Origin: Proales similis
Lineage: Eukaryota; Rotifera; Eurotatoria; Ploima; Proalidae
Direction of reading: 5' to 3'
DNA length: 64,000 bases
NCBI GenBank assembly: GCA_019059635.1
Contig: JAGVRJ010000004.1
Location: forward strand, 1,488,001 to 1,552,000
In this document: positions 47,012 through 57,616 of the stretch, in pieces
How positions within the stretch are numbered: the stretch's first letter is position 1
How the letters are laid out: every line of letters begins with the position of its first letter
Program-made: the position numbers and the translations under genes
Notes under the pieces: model-generated
Told to the model about the DNA's origin: nothing
The model's database searches: none
The model's input: only the letters and a program-made list of their open reading frames with translations

Positions 47012-48211
47012 ATGGGCGAGTTCGGACTGAAATCTGCATTCAAAATAGCTGAATCTCATGAGAAAATGTTGTCGAATGGCTCAAACCTGCCGCCACGGGC
47101 CTCGTTCAGTATTGAGAACATTCTCAGCAATTCGAGCACAACGACGGACCAAAGCCCAATCAGCTTGGTTGAATCGTTTTTAACAAGCAAATATTCAGCC
47201 TACGACCGAAAAGCTTACCTAGACCCATTTCTATCCCAGTTGGCCACATACTATCCGTTGGGAATCGACTCGATTCTAAATCCATTCGCCTCTCACAAGG
47301 AGGCTCAGTTATCGAATGAATTAGCAAGCCAATCGATCGACGACTTGGAGCACCAACGTGAGCTATTCGCCGAAAAGAACGAGCAAATATCGATGATTGA
47401 CAAAATCGCCCGACAAATAGACACAATAACCGAAGAAAAGAGAAAACAAATGAAAGGGAAAAAAAAGAAATCTGAAAAGCGTGATTCGATTCTGAGAGAA
47501 TGCTGCTTAGCCAACTGCTCTGATTTGGCATGCTGTAAGTCAATTAAACAAATCAAACCAAAGCTGACGATGAGATTAATTTCTTGTATTCTTTAGTACA
47601 AAATAGCCGATCTATTTGCAGTGGAGACCCTAATCACCAGGCTCATTTGGCGTCAATATTTAACACTTTGATTCATCACAAAAAGTGCAGAAGAACTCGT
47701 ACTGTCTTTACAGGTTTGTGAAATTTTGAGTGTAGTTTCTAGCGAGCATTTAAATAGAAATATTGGAAAAGATATGCAGCTGATCGGACTGGAGAAAAGA
47801 TTTGAAAATCAAAAATATTTGTCGACACCAGATCGAATACAGTTGGCTGAATCGCTCGGCTTGTCTCAACTTCAAGTGAAAACTTGGTACCAGAATCGTA
47901 GAATGAAGTGGAAAAAGAAAGTCATGAAAGAAGGATGTCAACAGCCTCCCACCAAGCCTAAAGGCCGGCCTAAGAAAAATTCGATACCAAGCTTTTCAGA
48001 AATTCTTGCAGCCGGCGGTTCACATTCAAAAACAACAGAAATATATCCATCGGAAGAGAAGGGCTCGAGCTTAGGCTGCAGTAGCATTTCACTGGACTCG
48101 AGCTGCTGCATTGAGGAGCGGTGCAATGAAGAACAAGATTACTGTGAGACTGATCACAGCTCGGAGGTTGACTCCGATCTTGATGAAAACTGCTCAATTT
48201 CTGATGTCTAG
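47012..48211 (+). CDS. BARX: BARX-class homeobox transcription factor
   Basis: Three exons: 47012-47534, 47597-47713 and 47772-48211. All junctions are GT..AG with matching phases, and the introns are 62 and 58 bp. The homeodomain spans exons 2 and 3: [20 protein letters not shown], then [20 protein letters not shown] and [17 protein letters not shown]. Just after it is [20 protein letters not shown], matching the vertebrate BARX1/2 C-terminal flank (a basic [12 protein letters not shown] block). The first intron break in the homeodomain is after TVFT. The C-terminal tail is Ser/Cys/acidic-rich and not conserved. Start ATG 47012 follows a TTAG at about 47004. Confidence 0.93.
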
Positions 48212-48357
48212 CTTTTTAATTTTACACGAAATTTTAATTTGTCTAAAACTGTTTTAGAGCCTCTTATCCGTTTTTATCTATGCAGCTGGTTTAAAGTCGA
48301 ATAATAAATTTGCCGTTTATCTCTTGGCTCTATTTTTTTGCGAATATCAGGAAAAAA

Positions 48358-48429
48358 GGCACCACCGGGAATCGAACCCGGGATCTCCTGTTTACTAGAC
48401 AGGCGCTTTAGCCACTAAGCCATGGCGCC
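48358..48429 (-). tRNA. tRNA-Thr (anticodon AGU), copy 1
   Basis: On the minus strand: acceptor GGCGCCA pairs with TGGTGCC, anticodon stem CCTGT/ACAGG with loop CTAGTAA giving anticodon AGU, and T-arm CCGGG/CCCGG with loop TTCGATT. A run of T follows on the minus strand as the polymerase III terminator. No intron. Confidence 0.93.
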
Positions 48430-48710
48430 GTTGATCATCCAGAAAAAAAGAATTCAATTTGAATTCGTTTGCTAAAATTTAACTTTTTAAAGAGAACTTG
48501 GAGAAACAAGTGCTTCAACCGAATAAGTCATAGCCAATTTAGCAGAATAGTATTACTATCTTAAGAAATAAAATAAGTTCAAATGGTATCCATACAGAAA
48601 TCTTAAATTCTAATTCTCTAACTCCGAGTGAAAAAAAAAATAAAAATTTGAACGAAATCTGAAGCGTTAAATACAAAGAATAAAATTGAAAAGGTGAAAG
48701 TTAAGAAAAA

Positions 48711-48782
48711 GGCACCACCGGGAATCGAACCCGGGATCTCCTGTTTACTAGACAGGCGCTTTAGCCACTAAGCCATGGCGCC
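48711..48782 (-). tRNA. tRNA-Thr (anticodon AGU), copy 2
   Basis: The mature region appears identical to the copy 353 bp to its left, same strand. It is followed by TTTTTC on the minus strand. A tandem duplicate. Confidence 0.93.
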
Positions 48783-48974
48783 GTTGTGTAAGGGGGGTAA
48801 CGTAAATGCGAACAAAAACTTAACCATAACAAAAATATCAGCTAAAATCTTTAAGATAGATTGACACGTCATCATCGTCAATTTTACTTTTTAGATGATA
48901 AAAGCAAGTCTTTTTCATCGATTGAATCGTTCGATCAAAAGATTCAATAAAATTAATATTGTAAGAAAAAAAGA

Positions 48975-49046
48975 GGGCCTGACCGGTGATCGAAACCGGG
49001 ACCTCTCGCACCCAAAGCGAGAATCATACCACTAGACCATCAGGCC
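48975..49046 (-). tRNA. tRNA-Pro (anticodon UGG)
   Basis: Minus strand: acceptor GGCCTGA pairs with TCAGGCC, D-arm GGTCTAGTGGTATGA, anticodon stem CTCGC/GCGAG with loop TTTGGGT giving UGG, T-arm CCGGT/ACCGG. A T run follows on the minus strand. Confidence 0.9.
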
Positions 49047-49276
49047 TCATCGATTGTCATCCTATCTTTTTTAAAATAGATAGTGAGATATCATGAGTAG
49101 AATAGATTGTTCATTCAGGCATGACACACATCACTCGACCTCGCGAATCGTTCATGCATTCACTTTAGACAGGTCTTGGTAGCTTCAATATGAGTCAGAT
49201 CGTCTTTTTTTCAAATTTATTTTCGGATAATTGCATCGGAGAAAACAAATTATCAACAATTTGCTGCAGGATGCGC

Positions 49277-50133
49277 TTATCTCTTTCTGTGCATCTGCTG
49301 CAGTTGTCTTCTCTTCCAGTTGGCAGTCTGCGAGCTTCCGATAACCTTGCTGTAACCGTGGCCCTTGCCGAAGCCGCGAGAGCTCTTGCCAGCCGATGTG
49401 AGACCGCGCATCTCTCTGTGCTTCATGACTGCCTTGCAGATCCAGTTGATCTTAGGATCGCGTCTGATGGCCTTGTGGGCAGGATCGACGAGAATAACCT
49501 CGAAGTATTTGTAGGTACCGTCCTGGGCAACCCAGTAGGAGTTGAGCACTCGGAGAGCGCCGCATCGTCGACCAACGCGCTCCTCAGCAACTGACTGAAG
49601 TTTTCGGGTCGGCTTCAACTCGTTGACACCATGGGTTGAGGGTTTGCCATAAGTGATGCCCTTGGCGACCTGCCTCTTTCGGTTTCCACGGCGGACTCGA
49701 ACACGGTAGACGACGAAACCTGATTTAAAACAAATTCGTTTAGTCTTTTGTCCTTATGCGATCTCAATCATTTTTTTTTAAACACTGTACTGCAAAGTTT
49801 CAAAGCGTGAAATTCAACTCAAGAAAATATTACGCATGCGACATTTGCAGTATGCATATTCTATTGGACTAAGTTTGAACGGGCCCAATCAAATAGATTA
49901 GACACGCTTCAGTTTAGTCCAAACCGAGGGAGAAGATAAAATTAGTGGTTGAATCACACACCTTGCTTGGCACGGTATCCGAGACGACGAGCTCGCTCAG
50001 GTCGAGTCGGTCGGGATGCACGATGCACAGCAGGCAGCTGACGCAACTGCCAAGTGCGCAATCGCTGCAAGAAGCGCATCACGTCGGTCTGCTTCTTCTT
50101 GTGCAGTTCCTGTACGTATTTGTAGGCACCCAT
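49277..50133 (-). CDS. RPL15: Ribosomal protein L15 (eL15)
   Basis: Structural protein of the cytosolic 60S subunit. Start ATG 50131-50133 gives [20 protein letters not shown]. Exon 1 is 49962-50133, exon 2 is 49277-49719, and the intron is 242 bp, unusually long for this window. The junction reads [14 protein letters not shown]. Conserved blocks follow: [40 protein letters not shown] and [17 protein letters not shown]. The C-terminus [11 protein letters not shown] is basic. About 205 residues, as usual for the family. The residue after the RKR is the stop codon. Confidence 0.97.
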
Positions 50134-50576
50134 TATTGGCCTAGTGGAAAACTTGGTTGCCAATCGTTTAAGACTTTTGGATTATTCAGAGTCAGCCTTT
50201 TGACCGGCTGATCTATTTAGCTTTGATTCATAGAAACTTTCTTCGCTTTTTTTTAATCTTTTTTTACACTTTTTAGGCATTTTTCCTAATATCAAATGTA
50301 AACTTAGAAAAATAAAGGAAAACAAAGAAGGCACATGAAAACAAAGAGGTTAAATAGATAAGAAAATGCGATAGACACAATATAGAAGACAGGTGTGTAA
50401 TTGGCTACAAAACATGGTATCAAGAGTATTTGAGGCAATTTGCGAAACAAGAAATGCATATTTAGATGAAAACATTTGATTTATTCATCTTCATTCGGCT
50501 ACAAATTTGATTTGCGCGCGTGCAGGCTCGATTTGTTCAAGAAAGCAGAGAATTGTGTGCTGAAATGTCGCAGTGC
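50134..50576. other. Intergenic between RPL15 and PPP4C
   Basis: About 440 bp, both flanking genes minus strand. AT-rich, with T runs near 50247-50275. It should hold the RPL15 promoter. Short pyrimidine tracts are present, but no 5'TOP start can be fixed. Confidence 0.4.
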
Positions 50577-51506
50577 CTACAAGAAATAATCGGCGATCGG
50601 CTTTTTGGCAGGTACGCCGCGCTGGTCTTGGGGCGCCGCATCGAATATTGTAAACTCACGACGTAGATTTTCGTCGAGTTCAAGTATGGCGGCAACGTTT
50701 CCACAGCGATAGCAGTAGTTGGGCGCCGACCACACAGTCAGCACGCTTTCGTTGAAATGCCATTTATAGCCTTCCATGACAAGTTGGTGCGCTCTACATA
50801 TAAGCTCAATGTCATTGGTTTGATTGAATTGAGCGACAACATCGCTTCCAAACAGGTAGCCTGCGCCTCGAGGACTCACACCCCAGCCGATTATTTCCTC
50901 GGGGTCTGACCAAAGTAAATCGCACATAGGTCCCTCGTGTGGAACTTCTTGTTTCCGATCGATTGTACGAATCTGATCGAGGGTTGTAATTGAAGGAGAG
51001 AGGCCTCCGTGAACGCAAAATATCTTCTCGTCGATTATGGCTGATAAGCTGATGTAGTCAAATACCTCCGTACAGTATTGCCATACACTGATGGAGCCAT
51101 ATTTGCGCAGGCATTCGTCGTAAAAGCCGTAGACTTGAGTAATTTGACGTGACTCGTGATTTCCTCGGATCAGGGTGATACGGTCTGGATAACGAACCTT
51201 GAGCGCCAAGAGGAGGAGAAACGTTTCTACGCTGTAGAAGCCGCGATCGACAAAGTCACCCATGAACAAGTAGTTTGTCTCGGGCACATCGCCGCCAACC
51301 TTGAACAACTCCTTCAGGTCATAAAATTGGCCGTGAATGTCGCCGCAGATAGTGACCGGTGCATCCACTTTCTGAACATTGCTCTCCTCTGCCAAGATCT
51401 CGCGAGCTTTGGCACACAGAGCTTTCACCTCATTTTCCTTGATGATCTCACACTTTTTCAACTGCTCGATCTGTCGATCCAAGTCGCTTGCTGATTCGCC
51501 ACTCAT
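50577..51506 (-). CDS. PPP4C: Protein phosphatase 4 catalytic subunit
   Basis: PPP-family Ser/Thr phosphatase acting in DNA repair, centrosome function and signalling. Intronless, 309 codons, ATG 51504-51506. Metal-site motifs are present in order: [28 protein letters not shown], then HGGLSPS and RAHQLVMEG. The N-terminus ([20 protein letters not shown]) and the [12 protein letters not shown] end are characteristic of PP4 rather than PP2A or PP6; the terminal YFL is the methylation site. Confidence 0.97.
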   Translation of the reverse strand: MSGESASDLDRQIEQLKKCEIIKENEVKALCAKAREILAEESNVQKVDAPVTICGDIHGQFYDLKELFKVGGDVPETNYLFMGDFVDRGFYSVETFLLLLALKVRYPDRITLIRGNHESRQITQVYGFYDECLRKYGSISVWQYCTEVFDYISLSAIIDEKIFCVHGGLSPSITTLDQIRTIDRKQEVPHEGPMCDLLWSDPEEIIGWGVSPRGAGYLFGSDVVAQFNQTNDIELICRAHQLVMEGYKWHFNESVLTVWSAPNYCYRCGNVAAILELDENLRREFTIFDAAPQDQRGVPAKKPIADYFL

Positions 51507-51972
51507 TTGTTTTTGTTGAATAGCGCTGAGTATCTAAACTCAACCATGCATGCGATTCATGCGGTCTATACACCTGATTAAAAAGGATTCGCGCGATGCT
51601 CGGACGCTATGACGAGCAACTAATTGTGCAGCAATGACGACGAGATTCGACTGAACGCCTGCCGCCAATATGTATGTGCGTGTGTGTGTGTGTGTGTTTC
51701 TAGCTAAACCGTGTAGCCACCCTACTTTGGAACATGGTTGGTTTGTGTTGTCAACTTGGTTGTGAAACAGGGTCGCTAATGCCGCTAGCTGCAGAAGTGA
51801 GCAAAGCATGAAATAACGTCCGCCACTGACCACGAAATAGTCTTTATCGGCAAATAGTTCATGTTGACGAGTTTGACCAAAGAGCTCGCGCTATTCACAC
51901 CGCCTACACACCAGCAACTCGCGCCCTAGCAACTCATTAAATCGGTCTGTATTAACTTAGTTCGGATTTAAA
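51507..51972. promoter_or_regulatory. Upstream region of PPP4C, facing the cysteine-rich gene
   Basis: About 465 bp between the PPP4C start (minus) and the next ATG (plus), possibly a shared promoter. Contains the TG microsatellite at 51678-51698. Confidence 0.4.
51678..51698. repeat. (TG)n microsatellite
   Basis: Visible TG dinucleotide run upstream of PPP4C. Confidence 0.85.
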
Positions 51973-52731
51973 ATGGATAGACTTCTGACAATTTTTTTAT
52001 TTGAATTTCAAAATCTCATTTATTGTGCGTCTTGGAGAATTCCTCCGGAAAGCGTTGATTTACCTATCAACATGTTGGGATATTCTTTTCATGTACAGCC
52101 ACCTTATCTTTTACAGCAGTAGGACGCTTATCACCCAATATTCTCCGTAACCTCGTACCCATTTTACCCGAAAAATGATCAGAACATTCAGAGAGATAAA
52201 ACTCGCCTCCAAAATAACTAATAAACATGTCAAGCTTTTTCAATTTATTTCTCATGGCCACAGGTTGGTTCTTGATCATGAATTGAAAATGCACAATGGC
52301 TAATTAGAATACAAGTCTTTTCGGCAATTGAGGGCTTAAGCAACAACTCTGGCCAATGCCGCATTAATTGCATCAAGACTTGTCAAACTAGCGTAGACCA
52401 AACCAAGTGCCCAGAGCTATGTCTGAAACATTGTGAAGACTACAAACAGAGTGGAGTATTCCCGCCTGAACAGCTTAAATGTCACCTTTTATGTCGTGAT
52501 TTGAATCATCCACGATCACTTTGTGACTCTGTGTGTCTCACTAACCAGAAGCCAGCGGATTCAGACGATGCTCTTATGTACGAAAGCGGCGAAGAGAGTG
52601 CTGATGCAGTTAAAGACGTCGCTGTTGGCTGTGTGGGCAACGGCGCCGAGATCTGCTACAAAATTTGTCGCCTAATCGAAAAAGGAGAAATAGAGCAGTG
52701 CAAATGTGCTTGCTGCAAGTGTAAATTTTGA
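51973..52731 (+). CDS. Cysteine-rich putative secreted protein (two or more exons)
   Basis: The clear part is an open frame from about 52337 to the TGA at 52729-52731. It is rich in paired cysteines spaced CxxxC (CRINC-KTC, CPELC-KHC, CHLLC, CDSVC, CYKIC) and ends KCACCKCKF. The likely first exon begins at the ATG at 51973 with a signal-like MDRLLTIFLFEFQNLIYC. An acceptor before GGC at about 52336 would be phase 0, but I could not fix the donor with confidence. An AATAAA lies near 52770. The even cysteine spacing suggests a disulphide-rich extracellular protein with internal repeats. I do not recognise a family and assign no function. Confidence 0.5.
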
Positions 52732-52916
52732 AAGCAGCTCGTTTTGCTCAGTCTTTTTTATTAATTTGTTCAATAAAAATTCGATTTAAAGCTAAAAAAC
52801 AAATGCAGATCGATAAACCTTTACAAATCATTTTGCTCTCAGTAGGTAGGATAGTGAATAATTTGACTTGGAAACGCGAATTCCTCCTGGTGAAAAATTC
52901 AGAATCAAATTTATGT

Positions 52917-54350
52917 TCAAGGAAAATCAGAAAACGTCTGTTGGATACTCACAGGCCGAGAACTTGCTTGTGATACGCCTTGAGTTAAGGACGAAAACGG
53001 GGCGCCTATCGGATTATAAGCGGAGCTCATATAACCCATCGTGCTTATGCCACTCATCGAGCTGGCTGGTGGATAACGAGGCAGTGCGTTCACTCCGTTC
53101 AATGGTGGACTTCGGCTGGAGTAAAAGTTGCGCATCATCTCATTCTGACTAGCAGCCGATACTGCGCCTGATGGAATCGACCGATGAATTTGCTTCTCTT
53201 GCTTCCGGTATTTTGCACGCCTGTTTTGGAACCAGACCTACACACAAATGCATTAAGTAGAGCAGAAAGCGGATACAATCTGACTGAGTGACGAAGAGCG
53301 GACAAGGATGGCTGGCGGAAAGCGCTTCGGATTTCTACAGCTACAACATGCGCAGAGTGTGTCAGAGAGAAGACAGTCGCCCGCTAAGACGGATGCTGTG
53401 GCTTTTTCATGGGTCCATCTGTCACCAGTTCTAAACGCTCGGATGCGTCATATTTCAGTGCGACTCGCAAGCACAGTCATAGCAATTAAGCATGATGCTT
53501 AATTAAGTGGAACCGATTGGGCTCGAGAACGAAAGGGAAAGCGTTAAATTTCTGCATGTTCAGTTGGACAGAAAGAAATAAAGCGCCAATTTCACACTCA
53601 ATGCCTCCGAACTAGCACGACAGCAACTCAAGTGAAATTCTAGCTGCCAAAAAGGCCAAGAACCACATCTCAACAATAGTCTCCTATTCTGACTAGTCAG
53701 GGTGGCATGTAGCAGCCACCCGAAACGATTGCGTCCCTAATTGGATTAACCCTCTCCGGCCTAGTGTGGCGTGTCGAATCTATCGTGAGTCACTTACTTG
53801 AATGCGCGCTTCGTTCAGCTTGGTCACACGGGCGAGCTCCTCTCGGCAATATATGTCGGGATAGTGGCTTTTATTAAACGCCGCCTCTAGCTCGTTTAAC
53901 TGCTCTTGGCTAAAAGTTGTGCGATGTCTTCTCCTGGTTGGCGTTGAAGGGCAAGCTCCATCACTGCTCGTTGTTGAGCCGCTACTGACTTGTCCGTGGC
54001 TTCTTTCATGATGGGTATAGCTCGAAGATCTACTTGTGACAGCTGCGGCGGCGGCAGCAGCTGCAGCCACCAGGGCATTGGATAAAGAAGTTTGAGATGA
54101 ACATGAAGAGCTGCAAGATGACGAGGTGGAACTCGGCTTGGTTCTTGTTTCCAAGCTATTCTTGTTGACGCGTTGATTTTCGCCGGGTGACGTAGTGACC
54201 ACAAGGCCTGTGAACGATCCGGGCGCAATCTTTTTGAACGTCTCTTCTTGTCGATCTTCATTTTGAACTAAAATAGCGCCGGGTTAAAATGAATAAACAT
54301 TTGATGAAAAAATGTGAAACCACCAGTGATCACTTACACATGATGCCCAT
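52917..54350 (-). CDS. PROP: Prop/unc-42-type paired-like homeobox transcription factor
   Basis: Exons: 54338-54350 (MGIM), 53798-54267 and 52917-53237. The homeodomain is [20 protein letters not shown], then [20 protein letters not shown] and NEARIQ, with the intron at the paired-class position before [16 protein letters not shown]. The sequence fits invertebrate Prop (PROP1/unc-42), which acts in neural or neuroendocrine identity. The intron between Q and V is about 560 bp. Upstream is a Ser-rich region with a run of nine alanines. The C-terminal region is Ser/Pro/Tyr-rich. A strong donor (GTGAGT) after SSRP near 52950 suggests an alternative or further 3' exon; without it the stop is at 52917-52919. 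No OAR motif is seen. Confidence 0.88.
53238..53797 (-). other. Prop/unc-42 homeodomain intron
   Basis: A 560-bp intron between RIQ and VWF, longer than most introns in the window. It includes an AGCATGATGCTTAATTAAG palindrome-like segment near 53489-53507. No ORF supported. Confidence 0.5.
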
Positions 54351-54906
54351 AATTTTTAAGAGTGGAGTGAGAAAAGAGTGAGAGCAAATTGGGTGCTCAT
54401 ATATTCATTCTAAATAGGAACTAGCATAACTGAGCCGTAAAGAAACGGAGGCAAGCAGAGTGTGCCCGCTCATGGAGTAAGCAATCTAATTTGACACGAG
54501 CTGTCGGCTCGGCTTCAAGCTAATCTGTACGCAATCGAAAGAGTCTGAGCGCTTTTAACTTGTTTCTTTTATAAGAGAGCCAGTGGCATATTCTTTGGGG
54601 AACATCGGCTGAAATCAATTATCGCTCATTAATTCATTATCTATTCAGTTCTGGTCTCGATTAATTTGAATTTTAATTGCAGCTTGCAAATTTCAAAGCG
54701 CTCGTAGGCGCCCTCCACTCGATTGCTGCTGACTCGCGCCACCAGTCAAACAAGTCGCAAAACGCTTTTGCGGTTATGCTAATAGACTACTGGACAACAA
54801 CTGCGCAAAGATCAGAATATATTAGAATTCTCCTGATAAATCGTGACTCACTCGATGGCTTCAACAATAAATAAAAAGCGGTTATATAAATACAAAAAAA
54901 GTTTAC
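54351..54906. promoter_or_regulatory. Upstream region of the short Prop first exon
   Basis: About 550 bp between the MGIM exon and the candidate upstream exon. It has TAATTA-like sites near 54635 and 54660. No coding exon is supported. Confidence 0.4.
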
Positions 54907-55159
54907 CTGAGTAACGAGTTAAATGATGACCGGGAGATAAATTCTGCAGACTTGACTGAGCAACTCCGCCGTAAAAGGAATTGTGAATCCATTCATTTCG
55001 CTCTGTTTGATTGTGCTGAGAAGAGGTTAGTTGAGTGTATTTGCCGGCAATCGACTCTTGTCCTTGTCTAGTTCTGGTTGCCTCAACTCGCCCTGACAGA
55101 TCCTCATCAACATTTGGCGCGTTGTTCATCATTAATTGATTTAACTGCTCTTTCGGTCT
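54907..55159 (-). CDS. Candidate alternative N-terminal exon of the Prop/unc-42 gene
   Basis: Open frame bounded by an acceptor (TTGTAG) at its left end on the minus strand and a donor GTAAAC in phase 1. It encodes RPKEQLNQLMMNNAPNVDED and continues polar and Asn/Gln-rich to HHLTRYS. The donor phase equals that of the MGIM exon, and both match the acceptor at 54267, so splicing would add about 80 residues upstream of [11 protein letters not shown] further upstream ORF, from the ATG at 55438 (MNKINFIGSVSSGSIHFAGT), could supply the start. An independent small gene is also possible. Confidence 0.4.
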
Positions 55160-55438
55160 CTACAATAATTGAATAAAGCACTCTGCAAGTATAAATCTAA
55201 TTATTATGTTTTTTTCTCTATCGACAACAATATCTATTTGCATAGAGGCTCGGGGCTTGATGCTTGAGCGATCCGTTAAAAAATGAGAATTCCTAAAAAC
55301 AAATAAAATTTGTCTACGCTTGTCGAATAAGGCGCGTGCTAGATTTGCGAGTATGTCAACTCTAATTAGAGCCGTGCTGGTGCCAGCAAAATGTATGCTT
55401 CCTGACGAGACCGAACCAATAAAATTGATTTTGTTCAT

Positions 55439-55975
55439 GATTTTCTAACCAATCGGCTGCCATCATCCTCTTTGCCCTCATTGGTCGCACGCTTGCTGCA
55501 GGACAAGAGCATTATTAATTAAGAACTTTATTTGCCTTGAGTAATTTCTGATTAATGATGCCATGCTGCTACATTAAATAACAAGTACCGATCGGAATTC
55601 TTTTTATGTTGCTCGTGTGTCTTCATCCAGCACTCATCGCGAGACGCCTGCCATGAACATACGGCCCACTAACGCTTCAGTGCGCTCTGAAGGACGCACA
55701 CTTGCTGCTACTTCATAGACTGCTTTGACAAGTTGTGAAAACGGGTTCTAACCGCCACCGCCTCGGTCGCCTATCCGATTTCGTGATCGTTTCCTCTTGT
55801 CGCTCACATAAATGGACGCCGATCTTATGTAACTCAATATTTGATAGTTGCACTGGCTTCTATTAGATTTACCTATCGTATGACATATCCCGTCGCGAAC
55901 GTTGCCCATCACCACTACCAACCGCAGACAGACGACACCTCTATGAAGACATTTTTCTTTTGCTCAATTGTATGA
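55439..55975. other. Intergenic, nothing recognised
   Basis: About 540 bp between the Prop upstream ORF and tRNA-Phe. No coding or RNA feature is seen. Confidence 0.4.
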
Positions 55976-56048
55976 GCCGAAATAGCTCAGTTGGGAGAGC
56001 GTTAGACTGAAGATCTAAAGGTCCTTGGTTCGATCCCGAGTTTCGGCA
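55976..56048 (+). tRNA. tRNA-Phe (anticodon GAA), copy 1
   Basis: Acceptor GCCGAAA pairs with TTTCGGC, D-arm TAGCTCAGTTGGGAGAGC, anticodon stem TTAGA/TCTAA with loop CTGAAGA giving GAA, T-arm with TTCGATC. A polymerase III T run follows at 56049-56053. Confidence 0.95.
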
Positions 56049-56504
56049 CTTTTTCCTTTTTTTAACACATTGACACAACCAATTTTCACTTTCTTCGGAC
56101 CAAAAATCCGACCAAGCAGAAACAGATTTCGACTTTAAGGACATTTTATATTAATAATACTATGGCTACTCGAATAAACAACTCATACAAGTACTTAAGA
56201 CTTAATTCATCATCATTTGCCATTGGTATCAAATGAATTCTACAAACAAAAATTAGGAAAAAAAGCACTCTGTAAGCGTATTTAAGTTTAACTGTATTGC
56301 CCTCATAAGATGAATATTACCAACGACTTAAAATTGCCATAAATCAAGAAAAAGAAAAAAAAAAATGCATGATCAATATCAAGACGGAGTCAGTCAACAT
56401 GGGCAGCTTTTGCCTCATGTGCTAACAGTTTAGATTATTTGTAAATTCGATCGTCTATTTGAATCATAAGCGGACTAAGTTGTGTTGGAACTCCAAAGTT
56501 TTGA
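56049..56504. other. Intergenic / DEGS 3' region
   Basis: About 455 bp between tRNA-Phe and the DEGS stop codon. AT-rich with an A run near 56348-56363. No supported feature beyond the likely 3' UTR. Confidence 0.4.
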
Positions 56505-57616
56505 TTAGTTGTCTTTCTTGGCTTCAGCTGATGTAGCCTCACTCTGCTCTCTTTGCTTTTGCTCTTCGATGAGCTTGTGCTTGTTCAAAATTGCGTACTC
56601 ACTGGTATACTTGTAGTCACGATGAACTCTCGCATAAGGACCCATCTCAGGGCACATTACAAAATCATAGAGCACTTTAATCCAAGAGTTGTGACAAGGT
56701 AGATTGTCGTAGAACTCTGGCGCTATTTTGCGCACCTCTCCCAGCCGATAGCAAGGAATATTAGGAAAGTCATGATGCTCGTTGTGGTAGCCCACATTGA
56801 AGGTTATGAGGTTGAGCGGGCCGTAATAAGAGTAAGTCTCGTAGCCTTTAATAAAAACATAATGCTCCGCGATGAAATGTCCAGAGATCGGATGGAATCC
56901 AAGACCCAGGAGGGTTCCTATCACCAAATAGAACAGTGACTTGAACCCGAAAAAGTAGTAGATTGCAAAGTCAAACGATAGTTGAATAGCGCTGTTGATA
57001 ACCTCATTTCGATCAATCATCTTTGGCATCACGATTATGGGTCGAAGCGAGTAGAGGAATGGCAGCAGGCCAATGTAAATTATCTTTCCAGGAATGGACG
57101 AGAAGAGTTTGGCCTCAAAACGTGTAGGCAAATCGGGATCCCAGTCTTCAACTGCCAAATATTTGTGATGGTCGCGGTGGTACTTTTTGAAGGTTATAAA
57201 GGCCGGAACTCCCATAGGCAGATTGGCAAAGTAGCCAAGAATTCGATTTGCAATCGGCCGGTGAGGACCAAATACCAGATTGTGAGATATTTCATGCAAA
57301 CCAACCGACAGTGAATGGTTGAGTGTTCCACTAACCACATAAGTAAGCACAAACAATTCGAACCATGACATGTTTCGCACCATATAAGCCATTGCAATTT
57401 GAATAAAAACCGTAAGCGCAAACTGAATAGAAGTACGCCAATCATATCCGAACAGCTTCTTCATCTGCGGATACTTGGCTAAAACAAGGCTATAAGTCCT
57501 AGGTTCCGAACTTGGAGAAAAGAGCCGTGCTCGAACTTACCCAAAATCTGACGTCTCCTCGTCGCATGAGGCTCATCGGAGTATTCCCAGATGAAGTCTG
57601 TTCGCGAAGCTCCCAT
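56505..57616 (-). CDS. DEGS: Sphingolipid delta-4 desaturase (DEGS), copy A
   Basis: ER enzyme that desaturates dihydroceramide to ceramide. Exon 1 (57541-57616) begins MGASRTDFIWEYSDEPHATR, the family's N-terminal block with the myristoylation-prone Gly2. Exon 2 (56505-57478) joins in phase as ILAKYPQMKKL. Di-iron histidine boxes are present: HEISHN, HRDHH (as KKYHRDHHKY) and [11 protein letters not shown]. Further family signatures are GHFIAEHY and [20 protein letters not shown]. About five hydrophobic segments. About 350 residues, somewhat longer than human DEGS1 because of a charged EEQKQREQSEATSAEAKKDN tail. The intron is 62 bp. Confidence 0.95.

Noticed and set aside
52067-52294. Minus-strand ORF of 75 codons beside the Cys-rich gene
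   Set aside because: It starts near AT-rich sequence, has no family likeness, and overlaps the putative intron of the plus-strand gene.
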